A stretch of DNA of 64,000 nucleotides from Verrucomicrobiaceae bacterium. GTDB taxonomy: Bacteria > Verrucomicrobiota > Verrucomicrobiia > Verrucomicrobiales > Akkermansiaceae. Position 1 is the first letter of the stretch, and each line of letters opens with the position of its first letter. The notes under the pieces are model-generated. The model was given only the letters and a program-made list of their open reading frames with translations. It had not been told where the DNA came from and searched no databases. The position numbers and the translations under genes were made by a program. The stretch lies in the NCBI GenBank assembly GCA_027491155.1, contig JAIXWR010000028.1:1-64000 (forward strand), read 5' to 3'. This document shows, one piece after another, positions 1-10,061 of this stretch.

Positions 1-453
1 ATCCCTCGGAAACCTCCCACCACGCCAATTCAGACTGAGACAACAAACCAACCCCGAACTGAAACCAACCGCCCGGAACTCTACTTCTGAAATGTCCCGT
101 TGACGGGGAAGCTTACAATCGCAGTCCTTCTCCAGTGCCGCTTGGAACGCCGCCCGGAGGCGACCCAAGGCATCCCCGGGCTCCTCCCGCAGATGGATGT
201 CCACGGTCGACAGGGCCGGGAGACCCATGCTCCACATCCGGAGCTTCTCGAGAAAGGTCGGCGAGGCCACGACGTCGAACCCTTCGAACTTCCAGATCCT
301 GTGGTCCGCCGAAAAGACCTCGACGCCCATCGCCGCATACCGCTTCACCGCCCCGGGATTCCAAGCCTCCAGATCCTCGGGCCTCGTCGTGACGGCCACC
401 CAGCCGTCGGGAGCGACCAGAAGAGCGGGACGGGCGATTTGCTTGAGGGTCAT
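1..453 (-). CDS. Hypothetical protein, C-terminus cut by window edge
   Basis: An open frame of 151 codons starts at the ATG whose complement lies at 451-453 and runs off the left edge without a stop. The protein begins MTLKQIARPALLVAPDGWVA and contains VKRYAAMGVEVFSADHRIW, a plausible soluble alpha/beta sequence with no signal peptide or membrane span. Codon choice is GC-rich and even, unlike the arginine-rich readings of the same DNA in the other frames. The last third (from about residue 118) is less convincing as protein. I do not recognise the family. Nothing upstream suggests an operon; the neighbouring cassette array begins about 80 bases away. Confidence 0.55.
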   Translation of the reverse strand, partial: MTLKQIARPALLVAPDGWVAVTTRPEDLEAWNPGAVKRYAAMGVEVFSADHRIWKFEGFDVVASPTFLEKLRMWSMGLPALSTVDIHLREEPGDALGRLRAAFQAALEKDCDCKLPRQRDISEVEFRAVGFSSGLVCCLSLNWRGGRFPRD

Positions 454-532
454 GGTCCAAAGGCGGGGTCGGGCGATTGAAGCCAGGCGGCCCGGGTAGC
501 AATGGCGGTCAGCCGTTGATTGAGTATGGTCT

Positions 533-598
533 CTCGCAACCAGGCCACGGCGTAGCAAGGCCGCGGATCAGGGTCGCCCTACGCCGGCTTGTGCGGCT
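533..598 (-). repeat. Degenerate attC-like recombination site (array 1, distal end)
   Basis: The arms GGCGTAG and CTACGCC form an imperfect palindrome read on the - strand as GCACAAGCCGGCGTAG ... CTACGCCGTGGCC. The stop codon of the cassette gene lies inside the left arm, as at the better attC-like sites in this window. The outer right box (expected CGTTCGGC) is not recognisable, so this is at best a decayed site. Confidence 0.35.
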
Positions 599-956
599 TT
601 GGTCGTTGCTTAGGCAGGCGGTTGATCTCCGGATAGAGACTCGCAACAGCTTCGTGGTACTCGTCCAGGGTGATTATCCCCTCTTCAAACAGGTCACGAT
701 ACTCACGTGCCTGATCCAAGCGACTGCGACCATCGTGAATCTTGGGCCTTGCTCGAGCCGGAACAACGTCGCGGCTAGTCCGGTTCTGAATTTGAGCATA
801 CCAGTTAGCGCCGATTACACTCCCGCCAAATGCCAGTAGTCCAAGGCCTGTCGGCGGATGAAACCAAACCGCGATGAAGGAAGCAATTAGGGCGGTCCAC
901 CCCACGACAAGACGGGTTTGGTCGCTCCTCTCAGTGAATCGGTAGTGAGTGTTCAT
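579..956 (-). CDS. Small membrane protein with SHOCT-like C-terminus (gene cassette)
   Basis: 125 residues. Two hydrophobic segments (about residues 17-35 and 38-52) form a short hairpin in the membrane. The C-terminal part, with LDQAREYRDLFEEGIITLDE (about residues 83-102), resembles the SHOCT oligomerisation motif, in which a short helix is followed by a G-I-T/E turn and a second helix. The ATG follows the attC-like site at 977-1104 by about 20 bases and the stop lies in a second, decayed site. It is therefore probably the second cassette of a two-gene array, transcribed in the same direction as the first. Base composition is lower in GC than the flanking chromosome. The function is unknown; the SHOCT assignment is a motif reading. 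Confidence 0.7.
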   Translation of the reverse strand: MNTHYRFTERSDQTRLVVGWTALIASFIAVWFHPPTGLGLLAFGGSVIGANWYAQIQNRTSRDVVPARARPKIHDGRSRLDQAREYRDLFEEGIITLDEYHEAVASLYPEINRLPKQRPKPHKPA

Positions 957-976
957 TGTCTTGGAGTCTGCTTTCT

Positions 977-1104
977 GGCCAACGTCAAAAGTGGTGGCGC
1001 CCGCTACCGGGAGCGCCGCGTCGCAACAGGGTTAAGTGCTCGAGAAAAGGGGGTCATGTGAACTCACGGCGGGGTAGCGGGTTGTCCAGCCGCGCCTTGT
1101 TCGC
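977..1104 (-). repeat. attC-like site between cassettes of array 1
   Basis: Read on the - strand, the site starts GCGAACAAGGCGCGGCTGGA, continues CAACCCGCTACCCCGCC, and ends CCCGGTAGCGGGCGCC followed by GACGTTGGCC. The GCTACC/GGTAGC arms are complementary around a loop of about 75 bases, and the CGAAC and CGTTGG ends stand where simple sites R' and R'' are expected. The same layout recurs at 18685-18810, 19791-19916 and 20978-21107. It separates two - strand genes; the upstream gene's stop codon lies inside it. Confidence 0.65.
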
Positions 1105-1984
1105 TGCTTTTGATGTAGGCGAGGTCTTTTGCGGTGACGATCGCCTCCTCAAGGAGTTCCTTAAGACGGTCGCAATCGTCACCGGTCTGACAATAGATAT
1201 ACTCAGCAGTGTTCTTGTGGGTGAAGGGAGGCGGCCCTGAAAACTCGAACTTGAAGGGTTTGCGGTGATCTCGGGCATGAAATCCGACACGGGGGAGACC
1301 CGCACATGAATCCTCTCTATCTCGGCATGCATACACCTCTTCCTTCATCGTCCAGAGTGGGATCTTTGCGCTCAAGTTCGTTCCGTCCGAATCCACATCG
1401 GCCTTACGTTGCTGACGAAAAATCAATGAAGTTCGGTCGCGGGAAAGCTCGATCCGCTGTTCTAGAACCCCTTTGCCACCCTGGCTGGTAAAATCCAGTC
1501 CATTCGTAAGTTCACCAATCGCTTGATTTAGCTCATCGAGCCTCCGCTCCAAATCCTGTCGTGATGCTACGGATGTCCCACTTCCGGACATGAACGAGGA
1601 GGCCAACTCCTTCAATTCGCGCTTCTGATCGGTAGACAAGGCGCTCTTGAGAGGAATCCAGAGTGAGTCCTTTTGTTCACTCTTGATGCGGCCTTTGTCT
1701 CGGTGCCACGTCTCATACCCAACAACGTTTCTCATAAACCGAGTCCAAAGAACCAGCTCTGGACCGGAGGAGGATCGGCGGAACTCGATGCGTTTCGGAT
1801 CAAAGTCGCAGAGTTCGGCGTCGCAAGTATGGCGGTAAACCGGCTCCGACAAGTCAGGCCCAAAGCTCACATCATACTCATAGTGGCACTTCGAACCATC
1901 GAACTCGATCTTCCGCCGAGTGATTGCGCCCTGTTGCTCTGATTCGGGATTGAGATTCTCGGTGATGACCTCGGGAAGCGTCAT
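1064..1984 (-). CDS. Hypothetical protein (gene cassette)
   Basis: 306 residues, no signal peptide or membrane span. It carries several cysteines (CHYEY, HTCDAELCDF, CRDREDSCAG, YCQTGDDC), a short coiled stretch around residues 145-165, and a C-terminus, EQGAAGQPATPP, that is encoded by the attC-like site itself. No family is recognised. It starts just inside a GCGAACAGTG motif that also heads the second array at 21613. Lower GC and freer codon use than the flanking genes support acquisition as a cassette. The attribution to a cassette is inferred from the boundaries; no function can be proposed. Confidence 0.7.
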   Translation of the reverse strand: MTLPEVITENLNPESEQQGAITRRKIEFDGSKCHYEYDVSFGPDLSEPVYRHTCDAELCDFDPKRIEFRRSSSGPELVLWTRFMRNVVGYETWHRDKGRIKSEQKDSLWIPLKSALSTDQKRELKELASSFMSGSGTSVASRQDLERRLDELNQAIGELTNGLDFTSQGGKGVLEQRIELSRDRTSLIFRQQRKADVDSDGTNLSAKIPLWTMKEEVYACRDREDSCAGLPRVGFHARDHRKPFKFEFSGPPPFTHKNTAEYIYCQTGDDCDRLKELLEEAIVTAKDLAYIKSSEQGAAGQPATPP

Positions 1985-1992
1985 TTTCTTCA

Positions 1993-2056
1993 GCGAACAG
2001 TGTTCTTATGCCGCACGCCGCATTTGCGGTGCATTTGCAGCGTGCTGCATAAGCCC
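1993..2056 (-). repeat. Cassette-array head: hairpin plus conserved ACTGTTCGC motif
   Basis: On the - strand a hairpin (CTTATGCAGCACG pairing with CGTGCGGCATAAG across a loop holding a tandem CGCAAATGC/TGCAAATGC repeat) is followed by AACACTGTTCGCTGAAG and then the first cassette gene. The head of the other array at 21613-21667 has the same plan: hairpin, then AAACACTGTTCGC, then the first gene. It could be an attI-like site or the right half of a lost attC. Confidence 0.45.
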
Positions 2057-2206
2057 TGCAAAGGCAGCGCGGGCCGCGGAGATTCCTTCACTTTTCATTC
2101 TGTTTCCAGAGCTATCCCGAAGCGTGCCGCCCTGCAAGGGGGAAGTCAGGGCTTGAGACAGGCGGGAGTTCGCCTTGCGCGGCGGCAGCATCGCATCAGC
2201 CGGGCA

Positions 2207-3064
2207 TCATCCTTGCGCCCGGCGGGCCGGGAGGGTGGCGGCGGCGGCGCCGAGAAGGGTGCCGCTGGCAAAGCCAGCGAAGTGGCCGGCGACGTCGGTG
2301 TTGCTTTCACCGGCAGCCGCCGCCTCGCCGCCGGTGCCATACCAGCCGAGCAGGACCAGCCCGATGACCAGCGGCACCAGCACCGGGCGCAGCTCGCGGT
2401 AGGACCGCGACCGCCAGGCGCGGACGCTGGCCGTGCCGACCAGCACGCCGACCGCGCCGAAGGTGGCGGTGGAGGCGCCGAGCGAGAGGAACTCCGCCGG
2501 CAGGCGCAGCGCCGCGTTGAGCGCGTTGCCCAGGGTGCCGGCCGCGAGGATCAGCGCCCAGCCGCGCCAGGCGCCGACCGAATGCGCGACCATCACGCAG
2601 AAGATCCCGCCGAGGAAGACGTTGCCGAGCAGGTGGCCGGCATCGGCGTGCAGGAAGAGCGAGGTGAAGGGCCGCCACCATTCCCCCGCCGCCAGCGCGG
2701 TGCTGGAATTGCAGAAGCGCTCCGCCAGCTGGAGGTCGCGGCCTTGCCACAGGAACACCGCCAGCAGCGCCACCGCCCAGCCCGCGGCCAGCTCCATGCC
2801 GGCCGGGAAGACCGGCGGATCGACCTTTTCCCGCCGCTCGGCCTGCTCCGCCCGGTAAAGCTCGAACTCCCGCCGGATCCGCGGCAGCTCGGCCGGGTCG
2901 GCATGGATCGCGTAGCGGTCTTCCCCTTGGAAAATCCAGCACTCGAGATTCATCGCCAGCACCACCAGCGAGTGCTCGCGGGCCTCCGACAAGGACGGCC
3001 ACTCGCCCACCGGCACCAGTCCGGCGGCATCGTCCTGCGGGTCGTCCTCGGCCATCGGCGGCAC
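2207..3064 (-). CDS. Rhomboid family intramembrane serine protease
   Basis: 285 residues. After a soluble N-terminal region of about 95 residues come about six hydrophobic segments. Diagnostic rhomboid motifs are present: WWRPFTSLFLHADAGHLLGN (loop and helix 2), the GxS motif GASTATFGAVG carrying the nucleophile serine, and the histidine of the dyad in GHFAGFASG near the C-terminus. Rhomboids cleave transmembrane segments within the membrane; the substrate cannot be inferred. The N-terminal part resembles no catalytic domain that I recognise. The gene stands alone, followed on the upstream side by a perfect inverted repeat (3127-3236). Confidence 0.88.
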   Translation of the reverse strand: MPPMAEDDPQDDAAGLVPVGEWPSLSEAREHSLVVLAMNLECWIFQGEDRYAIHADPAELPRIRREFELYRAEQAERREKVDPPVFPAGMELAAGWAVALLAVFLWQGRDLQLAERFCNSSTALAAGEWWRPFTSLFLHADAGHLLGNVFLGGIFCVMVAHSVGAWRGWALILAAGTLGNALNAALRLPAEFLSLGASTATFGAVGVLVGTASVRAWRSRSYRELRPVLVPLVIGLVLLGWYGTGGEAAAAGESNTDVAGHFAGFASGTLLGAAAATLPARRAQG

Positions 3065-3126
3065 TGTGCCCCGATTCCGGCCGCTTGCAAGCGACGGGCT
3101 TGGGCACCGGTTCAGGACAGTCCTTC

Positions 3127-3236
3127 AAGGAGCGGCGGACTCCGATCCGCCGTGCCCGTCCGCCTCCGCTGATCCGGGGGAAGCGCTTTTCATCGGCCTG
3201 CCCAGGGCACGGCGGATCGGAGTCCGCCGCTCCTTG
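3127..3236. repeat. REP-like inverted pair, GGCGGACTCCGATCCGCC class
   Basis: A 31-base arm at 3127-3157 is repeated in perfect inversion at 3204-3236. Each arm is itself near-palindromic (GGCGGACTCCGATCCGCC). The pair lies between the rhomboid gene and the MoxR cluster and is followed by a stretch of the TTGGAAC heptamer leader (3235-3268). The rest of the 3065-3365 gap holds no convincing gene. Confidence 0.85.
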
Positions 3237-3365
3237 GAACCTGGCACTTCCCCCCTTGGAACTTCCCGCCACCGGCAATCCACATTCCCTGCGGATTTTT
3301 CATCGCGTCTTCACGCGGCTTTCCGCTACATCTCCGAACGTCGCAATCGTTAGAACTCCTTTCCC

Positions 3366-4379
<1,014 letters not shown>

Positions 4380-4457
4380 GGAAAAAAGCTGAAATCTGAA
4401 ATGCTGAGAATCTGAAATCAGCAGCCGGCCCCTCCGCAACATTCCCCTTCGCTTCTC

Positions 4458-6269
4458 ATGCCAGCTTTTCAACGCTTCCACATCCCAGCGTTTCAGCTTT
4501 TCAGCGTTTCAGCTTTTCTCTCCATCCTCGCCCCGCTGGCGGCCCAGGAGACGCTCTTCAACCACGAGCCGGACCCGAAGTCGAAGATGCGGGTCGAAGC
4601 CGTCGCGCTCTTCAGCACCCCGCCGCCCAGCGGCTTCCTGCCGGTCCGCGTGACCGTCCACAACCCGCGCGAGCAGGAGGTGGAAATCAATTTCACCAGC
4701 AAGTCCAGCGACGGCTCCTATTCGGGAGAAGGCAGCGAACTCGCCTCGAGCTTCACCATCACGGCCGCCCCGGGCAAAACCACCCGCCACGACCTGCTGG
4801 TGCCCTGCACCACCGTCCTCAACGGCGGGGAACAGTCGGTCGAAATCCGGATGAGCGGCGCCTTCGGAAGCAACAGCGGCAGCGTCTCGACGTCCTACAT
4901 GGACGACCAGCCGGCCCTGCTGCTCAGCGAGCCCTTGTTCACGCCCAACGCGTCGATGCTCGATGCCGAGGCCAGCAGCCACTACAGCGGCGGCTACCGG
5001 GGGAGCGCGACCTTTTCGGGGAAATTCGACGCCCGCGAGCTGCCGGAAGACTGGCGCGCCTACGCCGGCTACGACGGCATCGATCTCACCGACACCGACT
5101 GGGGCAATGCCAGCCCCGGCGCCCGCAACGCCCTCCTCCGCTGGAACCGGCTCGGCGGCGAACTGGTGATCCACGCGCTTTCCTCCTCCACCGACCTCTC
5201 CACGCTCGGGATCGCGCCCGATGCCAAGGGCATCCCCACCGCCGACCGCAGCTTCGGCCGCATCAGCATCGTGCCGGTCGGGTCCGACCTGAAGCTCGAT
5301 GCCCCGGCGACCTTGTCCCGCCACTTCAGCTCGTCCCGCCTGCCCGCCCTCGGCAAATCGATCCGCGACGACTTCGGCGGAGGCTGGCAGCTTCACGCGG
5401 AATTCGGCGAACAGGGCTACAACTACGGCCTCTTCATCCTCATCCTCGTCGCCTTCGGCATCGTCGTCGGCCCGGTGAACCTCTTCGTCTTCGCCAAATC
5501 CGGCCGCCGCCACCGGCTCTTCATCACCACGCCGGTCATCGCCCTCGCCACCAGCGCGCTGCTGGTGCTGCTGATCATCCTCATCGACGGCTTCGGCGGA
5601 CGCGGCGCGCGCGCCGTGCTGATGGAAGTGCGGCCCGACGACGGCGAGAACTCCGCTTACATCTATCAGGAACAGATCAGCCGCACCGGCGTGCTGCTCG
5701 GCGGGGACTTTGAACTCGCGGATCCCGCGCTGATCACGCCCGTCCCGATCGCCGCAAGCCAGTGGGCCCGCCTGACCCAGGGCAATGCGGGCGGCGGCAT
5801 GCGCTACGAGGTCCAGGTCCGGGACGGCAAGCTGGCGGTCGATGGCGACTGGTTCCAAAGCCGCTCCGAGCAGGGCCAGTTCGTCCGCGCCGTGGTCCCC
5901 ACCCGCGGCCGCATCGAGGCCCGCGGCAACGCCGGCCCGCCGACCTTCGTCTCGACCTTCGAGTTCCCGGTGGAGACGCTCTTCTACCTCGCCCCGGACG
6001 GCGGGCTCTGGCGGGCGGACAAGATCGAGCCCGGCAAGGCTTTCACCTGCCAGGAAGTCATGGGCACCGGCATCGGGGAACACGGCGTGTTCATTGCCAA
6101 GGCGACCAACTCCTTCGCTCCGCGCACCCGCGCCGCCTTCACCCCGCTGGCCGAGCGCCGCGGCCACTTCGTCGCCCTGACCACCGAAGCCCCCGGCATC
6201 GACACGCTGGAAGGCATCAATTGGCAGACCACCCGGACCTACATCACCGGCCCCGTCGCGCAGCCATGA
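4458..6269 (+). CDS. Large exported membrane protein of the MoxR/VWA cluster
   Basis: 603 residues. The N-terminal signal peptide ends near LAPLAAQE. A long extracytoplasmic beta-rich region follows, then two adjacent membrane segments at about residues 320-375 (NYGLFILILVAFGIVVGPV and a second beginning ITTPVIALATSALLVLLIIL), then a C-terminal soluble domain of about 220 residues. I do not recognise a named family, but proteins of this plan are common in MoxR-DUF58-VWA clusters of Verrucomicrobia and Planctomycetes. The first 20 residues are encoded by a low-complexity repeat (4458-4515) made of CAGCTTTTC/CAGCGTTTC units, so the exact start is uncertain. It lies 78 bases after the MoxR gene and probably belongs to the same transcription unit. 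Confidence 0.8.
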   Translation: MPAFQRFHIPAFQLFSVSAFLSILAPLAAQETLFNHEPDPKSKMRVEAVALFSTPPPSGFLPVRVTVHNPREQEVEINFTSKSSDGSYSGEGSELASSFTITAAPGKTTRHDLLVPCTTVLNGGEQSVEIRMSGAFGSNSGSVSTSYMDDQPALLLSEPLFTPNASMLDAEASSHYSGGYRGSATFSGKFDARELPEDWRAYAGYDGIDLTDTDWGNASPGARNALLRWNRLGGELVIHALSSSTDLSTLGIAPDAKGIPTADRSFGRISIVPVGSDLKLDAPATLSRHFSSSRLPALGKSIRDDFGGGWQLHAEFGEQGYNYGLFILILVAFGIVVGPVNLFVFAKSGRRHRLFITTPVIALATSALLVLLIILIDGFGGRGARAVLMEVRPDDGENSAYIYQEQISRTGVLLGGDFELADPALITPVPIAASQWARLTQGNAGGGMRYEVQVRDGKLAVDGDWFQSRSEQGQFVRAVVPTRGRIEARGNAGPPTFVSTFEFPVETLFYLAPDGGLWRADKIEPGKAFTCQEVMGTGIGEHGVFIAKATNSFAPRTRAAFTPLAERRGHFVALTTEAPGIDTLEGINWQTTRTYITGPVAQP

Positions 6270-6307
6270 CAACCACCCCGCGGCATCCCGATCTCCGCGG
6301 CTCGGAA

Positions 6308-6385
6308 GGAGCGCCGGCTTCAGCCGGCCTGTCTTTCCCTCCGGTTTCTCACCTTCCTGTCCAAGCCGGCTAAAGCCGGCGCTCC
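6308..6385. repeat. REP-like inverted pair, GCGCCGGCTTNAGCCGGC class
   Basis: GGAGCGCCGGCTTCAGCCGG at 6308 faces GCCGGCTAAAGCCGGCGCTC at 6365. Each arm is a small hairpin (GCCGGC/GCCGGC) with the outer GGAGC/GCTCC in inversion. The same element recurs at 9965-10032. It lies between cotranscribed genes, so it would be in the mRNA. Confidence 0.85.
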
Positions 6386-6459
6386 GCCAACCCCCGAGCC
6401 CTTTTCATCTTTTCCTCCGCCCCCTCCTTGGCACTTGGAACTTCTTAACTTGGAACTTC

Positions 6460-7478
<1,019 letters not shown>

Positions 7479-7479
<1 letters not shown>

Positions 7480-9014
7480 TGAGCACCCCCGCTCCAGCCG
7501 CCGCCGCGACCCCGCCGCCGGTCGCCCACCCGCTCGACGAGTTCAGCGACCGGATCTCGCCGATGCTGGTCAAGGAGCTGCGCCAGGGCCTGCGGGCGAA
7601 GACCTTCGTCATCGTCTTCCTCGCGCTCCAGGCCATGCTCGCGGTGGTGCTGCTCGCGGCGATCGGCGCCTCGTCGTCGGAAGACGCGGGCCGCTCGGTC
7701 AGCACCATCATCTTTCTCTTCTTCTCGCTCGCCGTGGTGATCGTCCAGCCGCTGCGCGGCATCGGCGCGCTGCACAACGAGATCAAGGGCAACACCATCG
7801 ACCTGATGGTCCTCACCCGACTCGGCGCGTGGCGGATCGTGCTCGGGAAATGGGTGTCGATCGTCAGCCAGTCCGCCCTGCTGCTGACCGCCATCGCTCC
7901 CTACCTCATCCTCCGCTACTTCTTCGGCCGGATGAACCTGTTCGCGGAGCTGAACCTGCTCCTGCTGATCTTCCTCGCCTCGGCCCTGTTTACCGCGATC
8001 ACCGTCGGGCTTTCGGCCATCCCTTCGATCCTCATCCGCGGGCTTCTGCCGCTGGTGATGGCGCTTTACATCGGCGCGGGAATCTTCGCGGCGAGCGACG
8101 ATTATTTTGGCGACCTGATCGAGTTCTGCGCGCTTCAGGAAGACGGAAGCGGCTGGGCGCTGCTGGCCGGGCTGGTCACCGCCGCTTACTTCGGCTGGTC
8201 CTCGCTCGCGCTCGGCGCCTCGATGATCGCGCCGATGGCCGAGAACCACAGCACGGTCCGCCGCCTGCTGACCCTGGCGGTGGTCGCCGGCTTCGCCGTC
8301 ATCGCGACCGTCGCCAATTTCGACCGCGAGGCGATCGGCCCCGTCCTGCTGCTGTTCTGCGCGCCGGCCATCGCGATCGCCGTGACCGAGCCGCTGCAGC
8401 TTCTCCCGCCGATCTGCCGGCCCTTCCTCCGCTTCGGTGCCGCCGGCAAGCTGGCCGGCCGCTTCCTCTACCCCGGCTGGCCGTCCGGCATCCTCTTCAG
8501 CGGGCTGCTCATCGCGCTCGGCGTCGGCGCGGTGCTGCTCCACCTGCGGGCCGGCGGTGGTCCCGGCTGGGCCTTCGACGACAAGTTCGTGATCCTGATG
8601 CTCGGCGCGCTCGGCACCTTGCTGCTGCCGGGACTGCTGATCCGCCTGATGCCCCGGCGGATCCCGCGGACCTTCTCGCTCTTCCTGCTTTTCGCCGGCA
8701 TCCTCATCGGCACCGCCATCGGACTCTCCATCGTCGCGGAAGAAGTGGAGAACGACTCATTCATGTGGGCCTTCGCCTGGATCCCGCCGGTCCAGTTCAA
8801 CCTGATGGATCTCATCTACCGGGATTACTACGATTCCGTCGCCCCCGGTGCCACCGGGCCGCCCGGTAGCCCGGACTACCAGCCGCTGGTCCTCACCGGC
8901 ATCGCCACCTGCTCGATCTACTACCTCGGCATGCTCCTCTTCGCCCTCCGCAACTTCCGCAGCATCCGCGAGGTGGAAGAAGAAGCCGCCACCATCACCC
9001 GCAGCGCCCCGTGA
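7479..9014 (+). CDS. ABC-2 type transporter permease
   Basis: 511 residues from the ATG at 7479, which overlaps the stop of the ATPase gene by one base; longer readings upstream only translate the ATPase gene in another frame. A cytoplasmic N-terminus with the typical SPMLVKELRQGLRAKTFV stretch is followed by about twelve hydrophobic segments in two blocks. It is the membrane partner of the ATPase before it. The downstream DUF58 gene overlaps its end by four bases (GTGA), showing translational coupling through the operon. Confidence 0.92.
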
Positions 9015-9892
9015 CTCCCGACGAACTCTCCCGCTGCCACGCCCGCGCGCTGACCGCGGCCGGCCGCTTGCGCCTGCCGCTGCGCTCCCGGGTCTGGAAA
9101 GGCCAGTCCGGCGAGTTCCAGGGTGCCGGCGTCGGGTCCTCGCTCGATTTCCAGGACCACCGGACCTACGTCCCCGGCGACGATCCCCGCCACATCAACT
9201 GGCAGGCCTTCGCCCGCACCGGGCAGTACACGATGAAGCTCTACCGCGAGGAAGTCCGCCCGGTGGTCGACGTCGTGCTCGATGCCTCCGAGTCGATGTT
9301 CTTCGACCCCTTCAAGGCCGCCCGCAGCGCCGAGCTCTTCTGCTTCGCCGTCGAATCCGCCCGCCGCTCCGGGGCCTCGACCACCGTCCACCTGGTCCGC
9401 GGCGACACCACCCGCGCCCTGCCCGCGGAAATGGTCGCCGCCCACCGCTGGCTCGACGAAGCCCGCGCCCTGCCCGCCGCCGACCCCGCTGCGGCCCCGG
9501 ACCTCTCGCGCATTCCCTTCCGCGGCAATGCGATCCGCGTGCTCGTTTCCGACCTCCTCTTCGCCGGCGATCCCGAGCCGGTGATCCGCTGCCTCGCCGC
9601 CCGCCAGGGCAGCCCCATCCTGCTGGTGCCTTTCCTCAAAAGCGAGGCCGCGCCCGAGTGGACCGGCAACTACGAGTTCATCGACGCCGAGCGCAAGTCG
9701 CGCCACCCCCACCGCATCGAGCCCTCCGTCCTCAAGCGCTACAAGGAAAGCTACGTCAACCACTTCGCCCTCTGGAAGAACGCCACCCGCCGCCACCAGT
9801 GCCGCATGGCCCGCGTCGCCTGCGAACCCGACCTCCAAACCGCGCTTTTCGCCGAAGCCGTGCCCAGCGGCGCGCTGGAGACGGCGCTTTGA
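9011..9892 (+). CDS. DUF58 domain protein
   Basis: 293 residues starting with GTG inside the stop of the permease gene. The DUF58 hallmark is clear: FQDHRTYVPGDDPRHINWQA around residue 50, then the VWA-like fold with VDVVLDASESM (the MIDAS-like D-x-S-x-S), ending in SDLLFAGD. DUF58 proteins are standard partners of MoxR ATPases, which supports joint action in envelope function. It is cytoplasmic by sequence: no signal or membrane span. Confidence 0.92.
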   Translation: MTPDELSRCHARALTAAGRLRLPLRSRVWKGQSGEFQGAGVGSSLDFQDHRTYVPGDDPRHINWQAFARTGQYTMKLYREEVRPVVDVVLDASESMFFDPFKAARSAELFCFAVESARRSGASTTVHLVRGDTTRALPAEMVAAHRWLDEARALPAADPAAAPDLSRIPFRGNAIRVLVSDLLFAGDPEPVIRCLAARQGSPILLVPFLKSEAAPEWTGNYEFIDAERKSRHPHRIEPSVLKRYKESYVNHFALWKNATRRHQCRMARVACEPDLQTALFAEAVPSGALETAL

Positions 9893-9964
9893 AGTTCCAA
9901 GGGATGAAGTTCCAAGTGCCAAAGAAGACCATGACCCTGCGAACGAAAGGCCGACCCGTCCCGC

Positions 9965-10032
9965 GGAGCGCCGGCTTTAGCCGGCATGCCTTTCCCCATT
10001 CCCGCCCGATTGCCGGCTGAAGCCGGCGCTCC
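9965..10032. repeat. REP-like inverted pair, GCGCCGGCTTTAGCCGGC class
   Basis: GGAGCGCCGGCTTTAGCCGG at 9965 is in inversion with GCCGGCTGAAGCCGGCGCTC at 10012. It is the same class as 6308-6385, within the same gene cluster. It is preceded at 9892-9925 by AAGTTCCAAG repeats (the TTGGAAC leader read on the other strand). Confidence 0.85.
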
Positions 10033-10061
10033 CCCATCCACCATCTCCCATCCAGCCTCCC

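Noticed and set aside
4509-6272. Large - strand frame opposite the MoxR-cluster membrane protein
   Set aside because: High-GC antisense shadow with poly-Gly/Ala/Glu composition and no domain; the + strand gene has signal peptide and membrane segments.
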